Assembly: GCA_021443545.1 (NCBI GenBank)
Contig: JABUTU010000012.1
Coordinates: 1-64,000, forward strand
DNA from: Marinilabiliaceae bacterium
GTDB taxonomy: Bacteria > Bacteroidota > Bacteroidia > Bacteroidales > Marinilabiliaceae
Direction of reading: 5' to 3'
Length of the DNA: 64,000 bases
How positions within the stretch are numbered: position 1 is the stretch's first letter; the number at the start of each line of letters is the position of its first letter. This document shows positions 7,652 through 17,659 of the stretch, piece by piece. The position numbers and the translations under genes were made by a program. Under the pieces are notes generated by a model. It was not told the origin of the DNA, ran no database searches, and worked only from the letters and a program-made list of their open reading frames with translations.

Positions 7652-10558
7652 TCAGAATAGTGTATCCGTCTCATTGAAGAGCTTTCTGTCGCCCATCTTC
7701 TCTATCTTAAATCCGAGTGATTCAAGTTCTTTAAGGTCTATCATCTTACTATTTCCGACAATACCTATCGTCAGCTTTGCCTTCTTGATTGTCTTCTCGT
7801 AGTACGCAACTATATCATCGAAAGTTAGAGATTCTACAAACGGCAACAGGTCGGATACTGGGTCAGATGAATAACCCAGGCTCTTCCAACGCTCCTTATT
7901 GATAGAGAGATGACGACTGTCTGGCATTTCAGTATAGAGCGTCTGTCGGATGTAGTTTTTAATACTTTCTATACGTTCAGGGTGAAGAGGCATATCACGA
8001 AGAATACCAAGCATCAGTTTTGTGGCATCGATAGCCTTATCGTTCTGTGTGCCGATATAACCTCTAAAAAAGAGTTTTCCATCCTTAACAGCATCTTTTG
8101 CCACAACTCCGTATGCAGAATAAGCCATTGAGTTCTTCTCTCTGATTTCATTCATAATCAAACCGTTGAAGTCGCCCGATATATACTGGTAGAGAGCCTG
8201 ACGGAGAACCTCCTCCTTCATATCGGAAACACCCAAGTCGGCATAGAAATAGAGTTGCGCTTGCTGTGCATCGCTCTGATTTACGAAGATAACCTTATCC
8301 TCATCCACTTTCACGAAGTCACGTGGAGAAGGAGAGACACCTCTCTGCTGACCTTCAAGCTGCGGAATCGTCGATTGCAAGATGTTTGTAACATCTTCGA
8401 AAGAACGTGTTCCAGCATAATGAATATCTACTTCAAACTTCATGGCATTCTGGATTTCAGCAGACATTGCCGAAGTTGAGAATTCATATATCTGCTTATC
8501 AGTGAGCTCTTTTTTGTATGGACTATCTCCGCCGAGTGATATGTACGACCACAGTGCCCTGCCCAATGTGTTGACGTCGTCTCGGCGCACCATACGTGTT
8601 GAAAGAGCAGATGATTTGACGCTCGTCAGCTGGTTATCATCGATTTGAGGCATGAGAAGCTGACGTGTCACCAACTGCACTGCTTGCTGAAGATTCTCAT
8701 CGGGACCTGATATATATACTTCGAGATTATCCTCATTTGCCTCCATCCTACAGACAGCACCGATTTTACTTAGTTCCTCCTTCATCTGATGAGATGAGTA
8801 GAGTCCCATGATACCAGCATTATTCATCAGCTCAGCAGCATATTCCAATAACGGCATCTTGCGTGAACCGACTTTATATATCATGGAGAGTGTAAATATG
8901 TTATTATCAGACACCAATGAATGGTGTATATGAGAATAATCGCCAAATGGTTGACTCTTCACTGAGGCAAGATCAGTCTTAACAAGTTTCACATCCATAG
9001 GAGAAATCTTCTTGACCTGTCGTCCGTAGGCGCTCTCCATTCCGATTGGAGCTTCTACAGGCTTATACTTTGGTTTTTCAATACGTTCTCCCTTACGAGC
9101 CTTACCCTTCTCATTCATAATGACGAGACAATTATCCGTAAGATACTCTTTAGCGACACGCTTCACATCATCGATTGTTATAGCATTGATTCTCTCCTTA
9201 TATGTCAATAATTCAGACATATCAAGGTTTGAGTTGAAATATTCTGCTATCACCTGTACACGCTCCTGGTTGCTCTCCATAGCGAGGTCATATTGGCGAC
9301 ATAAAGAGTTCTTTATTGCATCTACTATCCACTGGTCGAACTCGCCATTTGCCACCTTTCTGATTCCTTCGCGAAGCATTTTCTCAACACCCTTAAGGCT
9401 CTCGAAACGTCGTTGTGCATCATCATAAGCTGGAATAGCATAGACTAAGACTCTGCCAGCCCGTTTAAATGAGAGTTGCTCCACCGTAGCTCCCATCAAG
9501 TCGCCATCGATAACCTTAGCATCCAATACACCTGTCTCCGATGAATTGGATAGAATTCTCAAGGCTATATCCAATACGTCCTCATCTTTATGGCCTTTTA
9601 CGACACCATTGAGAACCATCATGCACGAAGGATATTGCGATACCTTCGTTGTCACCTCTTTTCTACCTTCAAAAGGCTTCAGATTGTAAGCAGGCTGTTC
9701 CGGGATCTCGCTGACATTCTTTAGTCTTCCGAAAGTTGCATTGAGTTTGCTCATTATAGATTTGGCATCTACATTACCAGAGAGGATGAGAGCCATATTC
9801 TTAGGCTGATACCAGGTTTCGTAGAATTCAATAAGCTTTGAAAGACGCGGGTTCTTAAGATGTTCACCCAATCCTATTATCTGGCGCGAATATGGTGTAC
9901 CTGCGAAGGAATTCTCCAACAGATTTTTTGACACAGCATTGTTGGGATTATCATTCGAACGGTTATACTCCTCATAGACTGTCTCCAGCTCACTCTGAAA
10001 AGCTCGGAATACTGGATTTATAAAACGTTCTGAACATATCTGCAACCACTTTCCAATCTCTTGCGGTGGGAATGAGTTATGATATGCCGTCAAGTCATAC
10101 GATGTGAAAGCGTTCAGATTAGTACCTCCCATCGACTCTATGATATTTGCGAATTCCTGGCTGATTGAGAGATTTGCGGCCTCTATTGTTGCCTCGTTTA
10201 TCTCCAACCCAATGCGTTCTTTTTCGACTGGGTCTGTGGTCTCAGCCTGCTGATCGTAGAGAGCAATAATCTTTTCATAGAGAGGTTTCTCCTTTTCCCA
10301 ATCCAAGGCTCCTATTCGTTGGGTGCCCTTAAAAAGCACATGCTCGAGATAGTGCGCCAAACCTGTGTATTCTTCTGGGTCGTTAACGGAACCCGTTCGT
10401 ACTGCGACCATACCCATCACATCGGTTTTGGTCGAATCCTCCCACACATATACCTGCAGACCATTCTTAAGTGTGAAGGCCTTAAGACCTTGTGCGTTTG
10501 ATGCGATGCACCCAATAATGGACATCACGACTACTAAGAATATTCCTTGTATTTTCAT
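7652..10558 (-). CDS. Exported M16 zinc metallopeptidase, full-length (pitrilysin family)
   Basis: The 968-residue protein begins with a signal peptide (hydrophobic core about 5-20, cleavage after SNAQG). It has the inverted zinc motif HxxEH as H69-Y-L-E72-H73 and a downstream acidic helix (ETVYEEYNRSNDNP near 185-200) that supplies the third ligand. Two M16 halves follow each other; the second half lacks HxxEH, as usual for the non-catalytic half. It is probably periplasmic and degrades peptides. A TAnnTTTG site lies at 10586-10593. It heads the run peptidase-ppx-ntrC-like. A second M16 gene lies just upstream. Confidence 0.92.
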   Translation of the reverse strand: MKIQGIFLVVVMSIIGCIASNAQGLKAFTLKNGLQVYVWEDSTKTDVMGMVAVRTGSVNDPEEYTGLAHYLEHVLFKGTQRIGALDWEKEKPLYEKIIALYDQQAETTDPVEKERIGLEINEATIEAANLSISQEFANIIESMGGTNLNAFTSYDLTAYHNSFPPQEIGKWLQICSERFINPVFRAFQSELETVYEEYNRSNDNPNNAVSKNLLENSFAGTPYSRQIIGLGEHLKNPRLSKLIEFYETWYQPKNMALILSGNVDAKSIMSKLNATFGRLKNVSEIPEQPAYNLKPFEGRKEVTTKVSQYPSCMMVLNGVVKGHKDEDVLDIALRILSNSSETGVLDAKVIDGDLMGATVEQLSFKRAGRVLVYAIPAYDDAQRRFESLKGVEKMLREGIRKVANGEFDQWIVDAIKNSLCRQYDLAMESNQERVQVIAEYFNSNLDMSELLTYKERINAITIDDVKRVAKEYLTDNCLVIMNEKGKARKGERIEKPKYKPVEAPIGMESAYGRQVKKISPMDVKLVKTDLASVKSQPFGDYSHIHHSLVSDNNIFTLSMIYKVGSRKMPLLEYAAELMNNAGIMGLYSSHQMKEELSKIGAVCRMEANEDNLEVYISGPDENLQQAVQLVTRQLLMPQIDDNQLTSVKSSALSTRMVRRDDVNTLGRALWSYISLGGDSPYKKELTDKQIYEFSTSAMSAEIQNAMKFEVDIHYAGTRSFEDVTNILQSTIPQLEGQQRGVSPSPRDFVKVDEDKVIFVNQSDAQQAQLYFYADLGVSDMKEEVLRQALYQYISGDFNGLIMNEIREKNSMAYSAYGVVAKDAVKDGKLFFRGYIGTQNDKAIDATKLMLGILRDMPLHPERIESIKNYIRQTLYTEMPDSRHLSINKERWKSLGYSSDPVSDLLPFVESLTFDDIVAYYEKTIKKAKLTIGIVGNSKMIDLKELESLGFKIEKMGDRKLFNETDTLF

Positions 10559-10585
10559 ATTATGCTTCTTGTTGCTATTTCATTG

Positions 10586-10593
10586 CAAACTTA
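10586..10593 (-). promoter_or_regulatory. Possible -7 box for the M16 peptidase-ppx-ntrC run
   Basis: The minus strand reads TAAGTTTG, an exact TAnnTTTG match, 28 bases before the start codon at 10558. No convincing -33 element is seen, so the site is tentative. Confidence 0.4.
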
Positions 10594-10671
10594 CAAAAAA
10601 AACAATAACGGAGTCGACGGAGGTGTTGTAATATTGAGGCAACCACGAAATCGTATAGATATGCACTTTAT

Positions 10672-10708
10672 AAAAAATGGGTGCATCAGGTATGAGTCTG
10701 ACGCACCC
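10672..10708 (-). terminator. Rho-independent terminator of the 927-aa M16 peptidase gene
   Basis: GGGTGC-TCAG pairs with CTGA-GCACCC (arms 10679-10689 and 10698-10708, one mismatch). On the minus strand the hairpin is followed by ATTTTTTAT. It lies 26 bases after the stop at 10734. Confidence 0.8.
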
Positions 10709-10733
10709 CTATTCTATGATAGCTCGAGAGCTA

Positions 10734-13517
10734 TTATTCTGGCAACATGGTCACCTTTATGCGGTTATTATTGTCAAGCAACTTCTTTGCCACGGCTTGG
10801 ATATCATCGGACGAGATTGTGTCGACAAGTTCAAGATAACCTTTACTCTTATCAATACCAGTCTCTACATAATCGGAAATAATATTGAGCCAATAACCAT
10901 TTCGCTTGATATACTCATCATACTCCTTCCGCTTATTGTCTTGAACCTTCTTCAAGTCATCCATTTTAGGACCTTGTTCAGCAATGAGTCTGATTTCACG
11001 TTCAATAATTGGGTACAATCGCTCAATTTTTTCTGGTGCTGTCGTGAATGACATCTGCAGCCAATACTCGTAATGTATCTGTGTAAAACTACGGCTATAT
11101 GTGCTGACACCATACGAACCACCCTCGTCCTCACGGATAGTATCCAGATATCTCATGTCGAGCAGCTCGGCAAGGAAATCCACTGTCATATTGAACTTTC
11201 GGTCGTAGCCCTCCAATTCACCTGAATAGAGAGTCCAGCTTATAACCTTATCTGTTGTCATGCTTCTCCTGAACTCATGGTCAAACATACCTTTCTGAGC
11301 AACAAGGTTATGATCGGCAGGCTTTTCGAGTTTATCGGTAGTCTTCATAGAACCGAGCCATTGTGCTATATAAGGCTTCACTGTCTCCTTATCGAAGTCT
11401 CCGACAAACATAAAGGTAAAATCAGCTGCATTAGAGAATCGGTCGCGCTGAATCTCGAGTATCTTATCCAACGAAATCTTTTCGAGGTCATCTGTCTTCA
11501 GCAGATTAAAATATGGATTGTCACCATAGACAGCTGCATTGACGCTATCGCTGAATATTGCTTGAGGATTCTTCTCCTTATTAATCAGTTGTGTTCGTAT
11601 AGCATCCAATACGCTGGTGTATGCCTCTTCATCGCGACGTGGTTCACCGAAAGAGAGATATATTGCCTGTAGAAGTGTTTCAAAATCCTTTGTAGAGCAT
11701 CTACCCTGGAGCATTTCGCTGTAGTGCCCGATATTGCCTGAAAGAGAGATGCTCTTACCAGCCAACACCTTTGTCAGTTCAGAGGCTGAAAATTCGCCCA
11801 AACCAAATTCACCAATAAATGAAGATGTCAGTCCTGCTACAAGACTCTCTTCTGGTTTCAACAGACTGCTTCCTCCAGGACTATATGAGTAAAAAAGAAC
11901 TTGATCATCCTCATAATCAGTTGGTAAGAGTAATACCTTGACATTATTAGAGAGGAGTAATTCGGTAGAACCTACGACACTCTCCTTCTCGCTGACAATC
12001 TGACCAGCAGCGGGTGTCTCGCTGACGAGTGGCTTATCATAGCTCACCTCCTCATACTTCACTAACTCCTTCTCCTTCACGCCTGAGAACATCTGAAGGA
12101 GCTCCTCCTGAGTTGGCAAACCTATCTCTGCTGTAGCAGCGGATACCTTCATCACTACATTCTCGGTCAGCAACTGCTTCGCCATTTGATTGACCATCTC
12201 TTGGTTAATCATTGGGATTATAGCATTGGCAAGATTATAAGAGGTTTCGATACTTGTGATAGGTTCATAAGCCGTAATCGCTCTTACATAGCCATAGACA
12301 TATTCTGAATTCTTTTTCGTTGCTCTCGAATTATATGAATCTTCGTAAGCTTTCAGCATCTGCTGTTTTGCAACCTCCAGTTCGTTGACAGTCACACCCC
12401 ATCTTCTAACCTTTTCCATCTCATCCATGACAAGCTGAATGGTCTCTTTCAGTTTATCCTTCTTGGCAATACCTGCAAAATAAAAAGCATCACAAAGAGC
12501 AGTCTCATCAGTAAAATATGACCCTGCCCCTGATGCGGGAGACGAAGCCTTAGTGGTGATATCATCGAAACGCATATCAATAACAGATGACAACAATCCC
12601 AAAACACAATCGCGGACAAAAACCTCTTGCGTTCCTCTGTACTCGAAGGGTACAGCATTCTGACGGAATCCTATATCGAATCGTGCAGTCGTCGACTCAT
12701 CATCAGTTACGATAGAGACAATTGGTGTTGAGCCATTCATTGTCACAGGGAAATAATTACGCTCAGCTGGCTGCTCTACCTTAGGGATATCACTCCAAAA
12801 CTCTTTTATCTTCTGCTCTATTACCTTGACATCGATATCGCCGACAACAATTATACCCTGCAAATCAGGTCTATACCACTTTTTGTAGTAAGCTCTCAGA
12901 GCGTCATACTCAAAATTGTTGATGACTGCAGTATCGCCAATAATATCTCGCACTGCATAAGGAGTATTTTGAAGTGTATTTACTCTATGCTTAATAGCTG
13001 TTCTGCGGTTTGCCTGATTACGTGTACGCCACTCCTCTATAATGACACCTCTCTCCTTATCGATCTCCTCAGGAAGCAGGGAGATATAGCCAGACCAATC
13101 ATGAAGAATCAGAAGAGCACTATCAACGATTGCTGGGTCAGATGTCGGGACATTATCAAGATTGTAAACAGTCTCGTCATCAGATGTATATGCATTTATG
13201 TCAGCACCGAACTTAACACCCTGGCGCTCCATACAATCGATAATACCTTTATCTGGGAAATTCTTTGTTCCATTGAAAGCCATATGCTCCAAGAAATGAG
13301 CGAGACCATCCTGATTATCCTCTTCAAGAACTGCGCCTACTCTCTGAGCGATATAGAAGTTGGCACGATCCTTAGGATATTCATTATGACGAATAATATA
13401 AGTCAAACCATTTTCTAAATGTCCAATCAATGGAACCGTATCGACTGGAAGTGGTGTCTGCGCAATAGTTGACATTGTTGATAACATGGCGCATAGTAGC
13501 AACAAGTGCTTTTTCAT
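10734..13517 (-). CDS. Exported M16 zinc metallopeptidase, second paralogue
   Basis: The 927-residue protein (start at the ATG at 13517, which gives a clean signal peptide MKKHLLLLCAML; a start six codons earlier is possible) is an M16 peptidase. The zinc motif HFLEH lies at H74-E77-H78 with a following NGTKNFP loop. The acidic third-ligand helix is around GVIIEEWRTRNQANRR. A second, inactive M16 half fills the C-terminus. It is likely periplasmic or outer-membrane associated. It is separated from the other M16 gene by a terminator, so the two are adjacent paralogues with separate transcription. Confidence 0.92.
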   Translation of the reverse strand: MKKHLLLLCAMLSTMSTIAQTPLPVDTVPLIGHLENGLTYIIRHNEYPKDRANFYIAQRVGAVLEEDNQDGLAHFLEHMAFNGTKNFPDKGIIDCMERQGVKFGADINAYTSDDETVYNLDNVPTSDPAIVDSALLILHDWSGYISLLPEEIDKERGVIIEEWRTRNQANRRTAIKHRVNTLQNTPYAVRDIIGDTAVINNFEYDALRAYYKKWYRPDLQGIIVVGDIDVKVIEQKIKEFWSDIPKVEQPAERNYFPVTMNGSTPIVSIVTDDESTTARFDIGFRQNAVPFEYRGTQEVFVRDCVLGLLSSVIDMRFDDITTKASSPASGAGSYFTDETALCDAFYFAGIAKKDKLKETIQLVMDEMEKVRRWGVTVNELEVAKQQMLKAYEDSYNSRATKKNSEYVYGYVRAITAYEPITSIETSYNLANAIIPMINQEMVNQMAKQLLTENVVMKVSAATAEIGLPTQEELLQMFSGVKEKELVKYEEVSYDKPLVSETPAAGQIVSEKESVVGSTELLLSNNVKVLLLPTDYEDDQVLFYSYSPGGSSLLKPEESLVAGLTSSFIGEFGLGEFSASELTKVLAGKSISLSGNIGHYSEMLQGRCSTKDFETLLQAIYLSFGEPRRDEEAYTSVLDAIRTQLINKEKNPQAIFSDSVNAAVYGDNPYFNLLKTDDLEKISLDKILEIQRDRFSNAADFTFMFVGDFDKETVKPYIAQWLGSMKTTDKLEKPADHNLVAQKGMFDHEFRRSMTTDKVISWTLYSGELEGYDRKFNMTVDFLAELLDMRYLDTIREDEGGSYGVSTYSRSFTQIHYEYWLQMSFTTAPEKIERLYPIIEREIRLIAEQGPKMDDLKKVQDNKRKEYDEYIKRNGYWLNIISDYVETGIDKSKGYLELVDTISSDDIQAVAKKLLDNNNRIKVTMLPE

Positions 13518-13561
13518 AATTCCTCCTTTATTCAAGCGTTTTTTGTTTTAAAATGATGACG

Positions 13562-13569
13562 CAAATCTA
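13562..13569 (-). promoter_or_regulatory. Possible -7 box for the 927-aa M16 peptidase gene
   Basis: The minus strand reads TAGATTTG, matching TAnnTTTG, 44 bases before the start at 13517. It lies just past the secDF terminator. No clear -33 element is seen. Confidence 0.4.
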
Positions 13570-13572
13570 TAC

Positions 13573-13612
13573 AAAAAAACTGGATTATTGTTCTTGCAAA
13601 ACAATAATCCAG
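13573..13612 (-). terminator. Rho-independent terminator of secDF
   Basis: Perfect 13-bp arms (13580-13592 and 13600-13612) flank a 7-base loop. On the minus strand they are followed by seven Ts. It begins 33 bases after the secDF stop codon at 13646. Confidence 0.92.
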
Positions 13613-13645
13613 CAAAAGAATTATATATAAACTACTTAAATTCTA

Positions 13646-16594
13646 TTAAGCAGCTATCTGCTTCTTCTCCTTACGACTTACAATCTCGTATGCGAGAGGT
13701 GTTGCCAACAAGAGAGAAGAGAATGTTCCGATGAACATACCAACGAACATAGCGAAGACGAATCCACGTATAACCTCGCCGCCAAGGAATAAGATTACGA
13801 TGAGCGTTACGAGAGTTGTCATTGATGTATTCACGGTACGTGCCATTGTCTGATTCAATGCCATATTCATCACATCCATAGCCGATGCTTTTGGTGTGAG
13901 GTGGAACTGCTCACGGATACGATCGAAGATAACCACGGTGTTGTTGATTGAATAACCTACGATAGTAAGAATTGCAGCTATAAATGATTGGTCAACCTCC
14001 ATAGAGAATGGCATGATTGCATATGTGAGCGAGAATATTCCCAATGTAAAGACAACATCGTGAGTCAACGCTACAACAGCACTGAAACCATACGCCCACT
14101 TGCGGAAACGGAAGAAGATATATGCGAACATTACAATCAGTGAGAGAACGACTGCCCAGATAGCCTTTTGAGTAATATCAGATGCCATTGTAGGTCCAAC
14201 CTTCTGAGAACTCATTCTGTTATTCTTCAAGAACTCATCTCGTGTTGTATCAGCCGACAAGAAACTCTTGACACCATTGTATAGTTTGGTCTCTATCTCG
14301 TCTTGAGCATTGGCATCAGTGTTATCGATACCATAGTTGGTTGATATACGCACCTGATTGTCGTTACCATATGTCTTAACCTCTACAGTAGCACCCTGGA
14401 ACTCTTGATGGAGTGCGCTTTGTATGTCTACTGAAGATACAGCATTATCGAAACGGACAACGAAAATCTGACCACCAGTGAAGTCAATGCCCTTACTCAA
14501 GCCTCTGATTGAGAGAGATGCTATACATACAATCATATAGGCAGCTATCACGATATAGTAGAGTTTACGTTTGCCTATGAAATTAATCTTGAATCCCTCC
14601 ATGAAGTGCTCTGTGATAGATGTATAGAACTTCATCTTGTCGTCCTTCTCAGCCATCTTCTCGATGAAGATACGGCTAAGGAATACAGCTGTGAAGAAAG
14701 AGGTTGCGACACCAATCATAAGAGTGGTTGCAAAACCCTTGATAGGACCTGTACCGAAAGCGAAGAGGATGATAGCTGTGAGGAATGTTGTGATGTTAGC
14801 ATCGACGATAGCCGACATAGCGTTCTTGTAACCCTCCTGAACGGCTGTCTTCACCGACTTACCTTGGCGCATCTCCTCCTTGATACGCTCATATATAATC
14901 ACGTTTGCATCCACTGCCATACCAATAGTCAAGACTATACCTGCTATACCTGGGAGTGTCAACACAGCACCAAATGATGCGAGTATACCAATAATGAAGA
15001 AGAGGTTAGCAACAAGAGCAAAGTCTGCTACACCACCAGCTTTAACACCATAGAAGACTACCATATAGAGAAGAACCACCACGAATGCTATCAAGAATGA
15101 CCAAAGACCTGCTTCAATAGCCTCCTGACCGAGAGATGGACCAACGACGTTGTCCTCTACGATGGTAGCAGGAGCTGGAAGTTTTCCAGACTTAAGCACA
15201 TTAGCCAAGTCCTGAGCCTCCTCAGGAGTGAAGTTACCTGTAATCTGGCTTGAACCGCCTGTAATCTCACTTTGAACTGTTGGGAAGCTATATACATAGC
15301 CATCGAGTACAATAGCAACGCAACGACCAAGATTCTTCTTAGTCAACTGAGCCCATCTGCGAGCACCATCCGAGTTCATCGTCATTGATACCTCATAAGA
15401 GGCACCATTCTGACTTGCCTGATGACGAGCGTTTGTAATAACGTCACCCTCGAGAGGTGGACGGTCGTTAGTAGATGTCGACTTGATTGCAACGAGTTCG
15501 TAAACCGACTCTTTAGGATTGATTTGACCATTGAAGAACTGAGCTACCTCAGAACCCTTACGAGGCTTAACAGTCCACATCAGTTTCAAGTCGCGAGGAA
15601 GAACTCGACGAACCTTATCCATAGCCAAGTACTCATCAACAACCTTTACATCCTTTGCAAGAGCCATACCCACAACAGGACCATATCCAGCAGGTGTAAA
15701 CTGGAGGTAATCAGCGATAGAGCGTACAGTTCCCTTAGGAGCCGCAACACTTGTTGAATCCTCTGCAAGAGCTGCTATTGAATCGGTTTCAACTGATGTA
15801 GAGTCGACATTTGCCGCTATTTGCTCTACAGTAGCGTTTACTGCGGCTATGAGTTGTTGCTGAATTTCCTGATTGTTATATGTCTCCCAGAATTCAAGAC
15901 TTGCTGTACCCTGAAGGAGCTTACGGACACGCTGTGGGTCGGTAACACCTGGCAGCTCGACCATAACACGACCAGCCTTCTCGAGACTTTGAATATTTGG
16001 CTGAGTCACACCGAAACGGTCGATACGAGTACGGAGAACGTTAAAAGCATTCTGGATTGCGCTCTCTGTCTCTTCTCGAAGAACATAGATTACCTCAGAG
16101 TTCGACATATTGCGGTTGATACGATCCTTCATATCGACAGTAGCGAATATCGTTGCCAACTGAGCATTAGGATCGAGTTTTGAGAATTCATCATTGAAGA
16201 GAGTGATGAAATCGCTTGTTGAACTCTTCTCGCGCTCTACTGCATTAGCTACTGCCTGTTGGAAGGTTGCATCACTGTTATATCCTGACAATGCTTGAAC
16301 AATGTCTGATACTTTAACCTCCAGAATCAAGTTCATACCACCCTTCAAGTCAAGACCAAAGTTTATCTCATTGGCCTTACACTCCATATAGGTGTACTTC
16401 TTAAGGTAAAGGAAGTTGTAAACAGGCTCATTGGCAATAGAGTCCAAATAAGCAATCTCTTTTGTGGAGTCTCCTTTTGCAAACTCCTTTGCGTCGCTCT
16501 CAACCTTTCTTGTAAAAAAGGTAAACGACAACTGGTACAAACAGACTAATGCCAACAATATGGCAAAGGTTCGTACGGCGCCTTTGTTTTGCAT
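13646..16594 (-). CDS. secDF: Protein translocase subunit SecDF, fused
   Basis: The 982-residue protein joins SecD and SecF in one chain, as is normal in Bacteroidota. It is an inner-membrane RND-type partner of SecYEG that uses the proton gradient to pull proteins across. The SecD half has an N-terminal helix, the GLDLKGGMNLILEV motif near residue 80, a large periplasmic domain and six-helix membrane bundle (about 495-640). The SecF half begins near 670 with a helix followed by SKGIDFTGGQ and has its bundle from about 815 to 970. The protein is intact. It has its own promoter-like site and a strong terminator, so it looks monocistronic. Confidence 0.96.
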   Translation of the reverse strand: MQNKGAVRTFAILLALVCLYQLSFTFFTRKVESDAKEFAKGDSTKEIAYLDSIANEPVYNFLYLKKYTYMECKANEINFGLDLKGGMNLILEVKVSDIVQALSGYNSDATFQQAVANAVEREKSSTSDFITLFNDEFSKLDPNAQLATIFATVDMKDRINRNMSNSEVIYVLREETESAIQNAFNVLRTRIDRFGVTQPNIQSLEKAGRVMVELPGVTDPQRVRKLLQGTASLEFWETYNNQEIQQQLIAAVNATVEQIAANVDSTSVETDSIAALAEDSTSVAAPKGTVRSIADYLQFTPAGYGPVVGMALAKDVKVVDEYLAMDKVRRVLPRDLKLMWTVKPRKGSEVAQFFNGQINPKESVYELVAIKSTSTNDRPPLEGDVITNARHQASQNGASYEVSMTMNSDGARRWAQLTKKNLGRCVAIVLDGYVYSFPTVQSEITGGSSQITGNFTPEEAQDLANVLKSGKLPAPATIVEDNVVGPSLGQEAIEAGLWSFLIAFVVVLLYMVVFYGVKAGGVADFALVANLFFIIGILASFGAVLTLPGIAGIVLTIGMAVDANVIIYERIKEEMRQGKSVKTAVQEGYKNAMSAIVDANITTFLTAIILFAFGTGPIKGFATTLMIGVATSFFTAVFLSRIFIEKMAEKDDKMKFYTSITEHFMEGFKINFIGKRKLYYIVIAAYMIVCIASLSIRGLSKGIDFTGGQIFVVRFDNAVSSVDIQSALHQEFQGATVEVKTYGNDNQVRISTNYGIDNTDANAQDEIETKLYNGVKSFLSADTTRDEFLKNNRMSSQKVGPTMASDITQKAIWAVVLSLIVMFAYIFFRFRKWAYGFSAVVALTHDVVFTLGIFSLTYAIMPFSMEVDQSFIAAILTIVGYSINNTVVIFDRIREQFHLTPKASAMDVMNMALNQTMARTVNTSMTTLVTLIVILFLGGEVIRGFVFAMFVGMFIGTFSSLLLATPLAYEIVSRKEKKQIAA

Positions 16595-16682
16595 TGTTTT
16601 TGACTAATTTAGATATTTAATGCGTTAATTATTTCATATCTTGCTCTGCACCTGTCAATGTATAATAGTGCAGAAAACGGCG

Positions 16683-16715
16683 CAAAGATAGTAAAATCAA
16701 TTAAATAAAACCAAA
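16683..16715 (-). promoter_or_regulatory. Promoter of secDF
   Basis: On the minus strand TTTG (16715-16712) is followed after 21 bases by TATCTTTG (16690-16683), a full match to the Bacteroidota -33/-7 pattern. The start codon lies 89 bases downstream. The -33 element sits in the T-run of the terminator that precedes it. Confidence 0.75.
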
Positions 16716-16751
16716 AAAAAACGCATCACTAAAAACAATGTTAGTGATGCG
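16713..16751 (-). terminator. Rho-independent terminator of the 270-aa lipoprotein gene
   Basis: CGCATCACTAA (16722-16732) pairs with TTAGTGATGCG (16741-16751). On the minus strand nine Ts follow. It lies 24 bases after the stop at 16776. Confidence 0.92.
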
Positions 16752-16775
16752 CTGAATATGTATAGTATAAGTTGA

Positions 16776-17588
16776 TTACTTAGCAACTATTTCGTTGCGG
16801 AGGGATTCAACGTTACTCTTTATTGATTCAATCTGTGACTCTGAGATACCTCCATCTGTTACGGAGTTATAAATCTGATGGAGAGGCTCGAGAGACGAGG
16901 CAATGCTCTTAGCATATTCATTATCTGCGAACTTCTGAGCGAGAATCTCCATGAGTTTATTCAGCGGGTCACGCTGTGTCATAACAATCTTCACCATCTC
17001 CTTATTGTCGAAAGTATTGTCCGAGATATGTGTTGTGACATACAAAGCCTCAATCCAGCTACCTGCAACAATAAGAATGGAAACAGGTCCTCTGTCATTT
17101 TTGTTAAGATAGTCATATGAGTCGTAGAACGATTCTGTGATTAGGTTTGTAATCTCATCCTTATTATTCTCGCTGTTTTCGAGTTTACCAGGCAACTCAG
17201 GGTCAACTCCATTTGTCATATCCAGATTATCGATGAGTTTCTTAATGACATCCATGCAATCCATAACTGTCTGCTGCTGATTGTATGTACTTGCATAGCA
17301 CATATCTGCACTGTACACTCCGAGGTTTAAGGCACGTTTATATTCTGTCATGTACGACTCAGAGTTCTCAAAATCATTGCACAATCCTTGTATATATGGG
17401 GCCTCAATACGATTCAACATCTCGGTTGTTTCGTATGCTGTTGGCAATGGATATACAAATTCGCGAACATTCTCTTCGACATTCTGCTTTGTAACTGTCT
17501 CGGCAGCGTTTTCATTCTTGTTACAAGAGCAACCTTGCAAGAGTGCTGCACCCATTATGGCTACATAGCCAATAAATTGAATTTTCAT
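16776..17588 (-). CDS. Lipoprotein of unknown function (270 aa)
   Basis: A signal peptide ends in a lipobox with LLQGC (Cys20), so the protein should be lipid-anchored to an envelope membrane. The mature part is hydrophilic and mostly alpha-helical, without a domain I recognise. Its C-terminus has repeated amphipathic helices (about 215-268). It is flanked by its own terminator downstream and follows the GAF-PP2C gene by about 70 bp. No function can be assigned. Confidence 0.85.
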   Translation of the reverse strand: MKIQFIGYVAIMGAALLQGCSCNKNENAAETVTKQNVEENVREFVYPLPTAYETTEMLNRIEAPYIQGLCNDFENSESYMTEYKRALNLGVYSADMCYASTYNQQQTVMDCMDVIKKLIDNLDMTNGVDPELPGKLENSENNKDEITNLITESFYDSYDYLNKNDRGPVSILIVAGSWIEALYVTTHISDNTFDNKEMVKIVMTQRDPLNKLMEILAQKFADNEYAKSIASSLEPLHQIYNSVTDGGISESQIESIKSNVESLRNEIVAK

Positions 17589-17659
17589 TGTTTTGCGTTA
17601 TAAGAGTTTTATTGATAGGGTTAAAATTAATTATATCTTTGCGGAATTGGAAATACACA

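Noticed and set aside
7652..13517. M16 pair as a heterodimer of one active and one inactive subunit
   Set aside because: Both genes have a complete HxxEH motif and are full-length two-half proteins.
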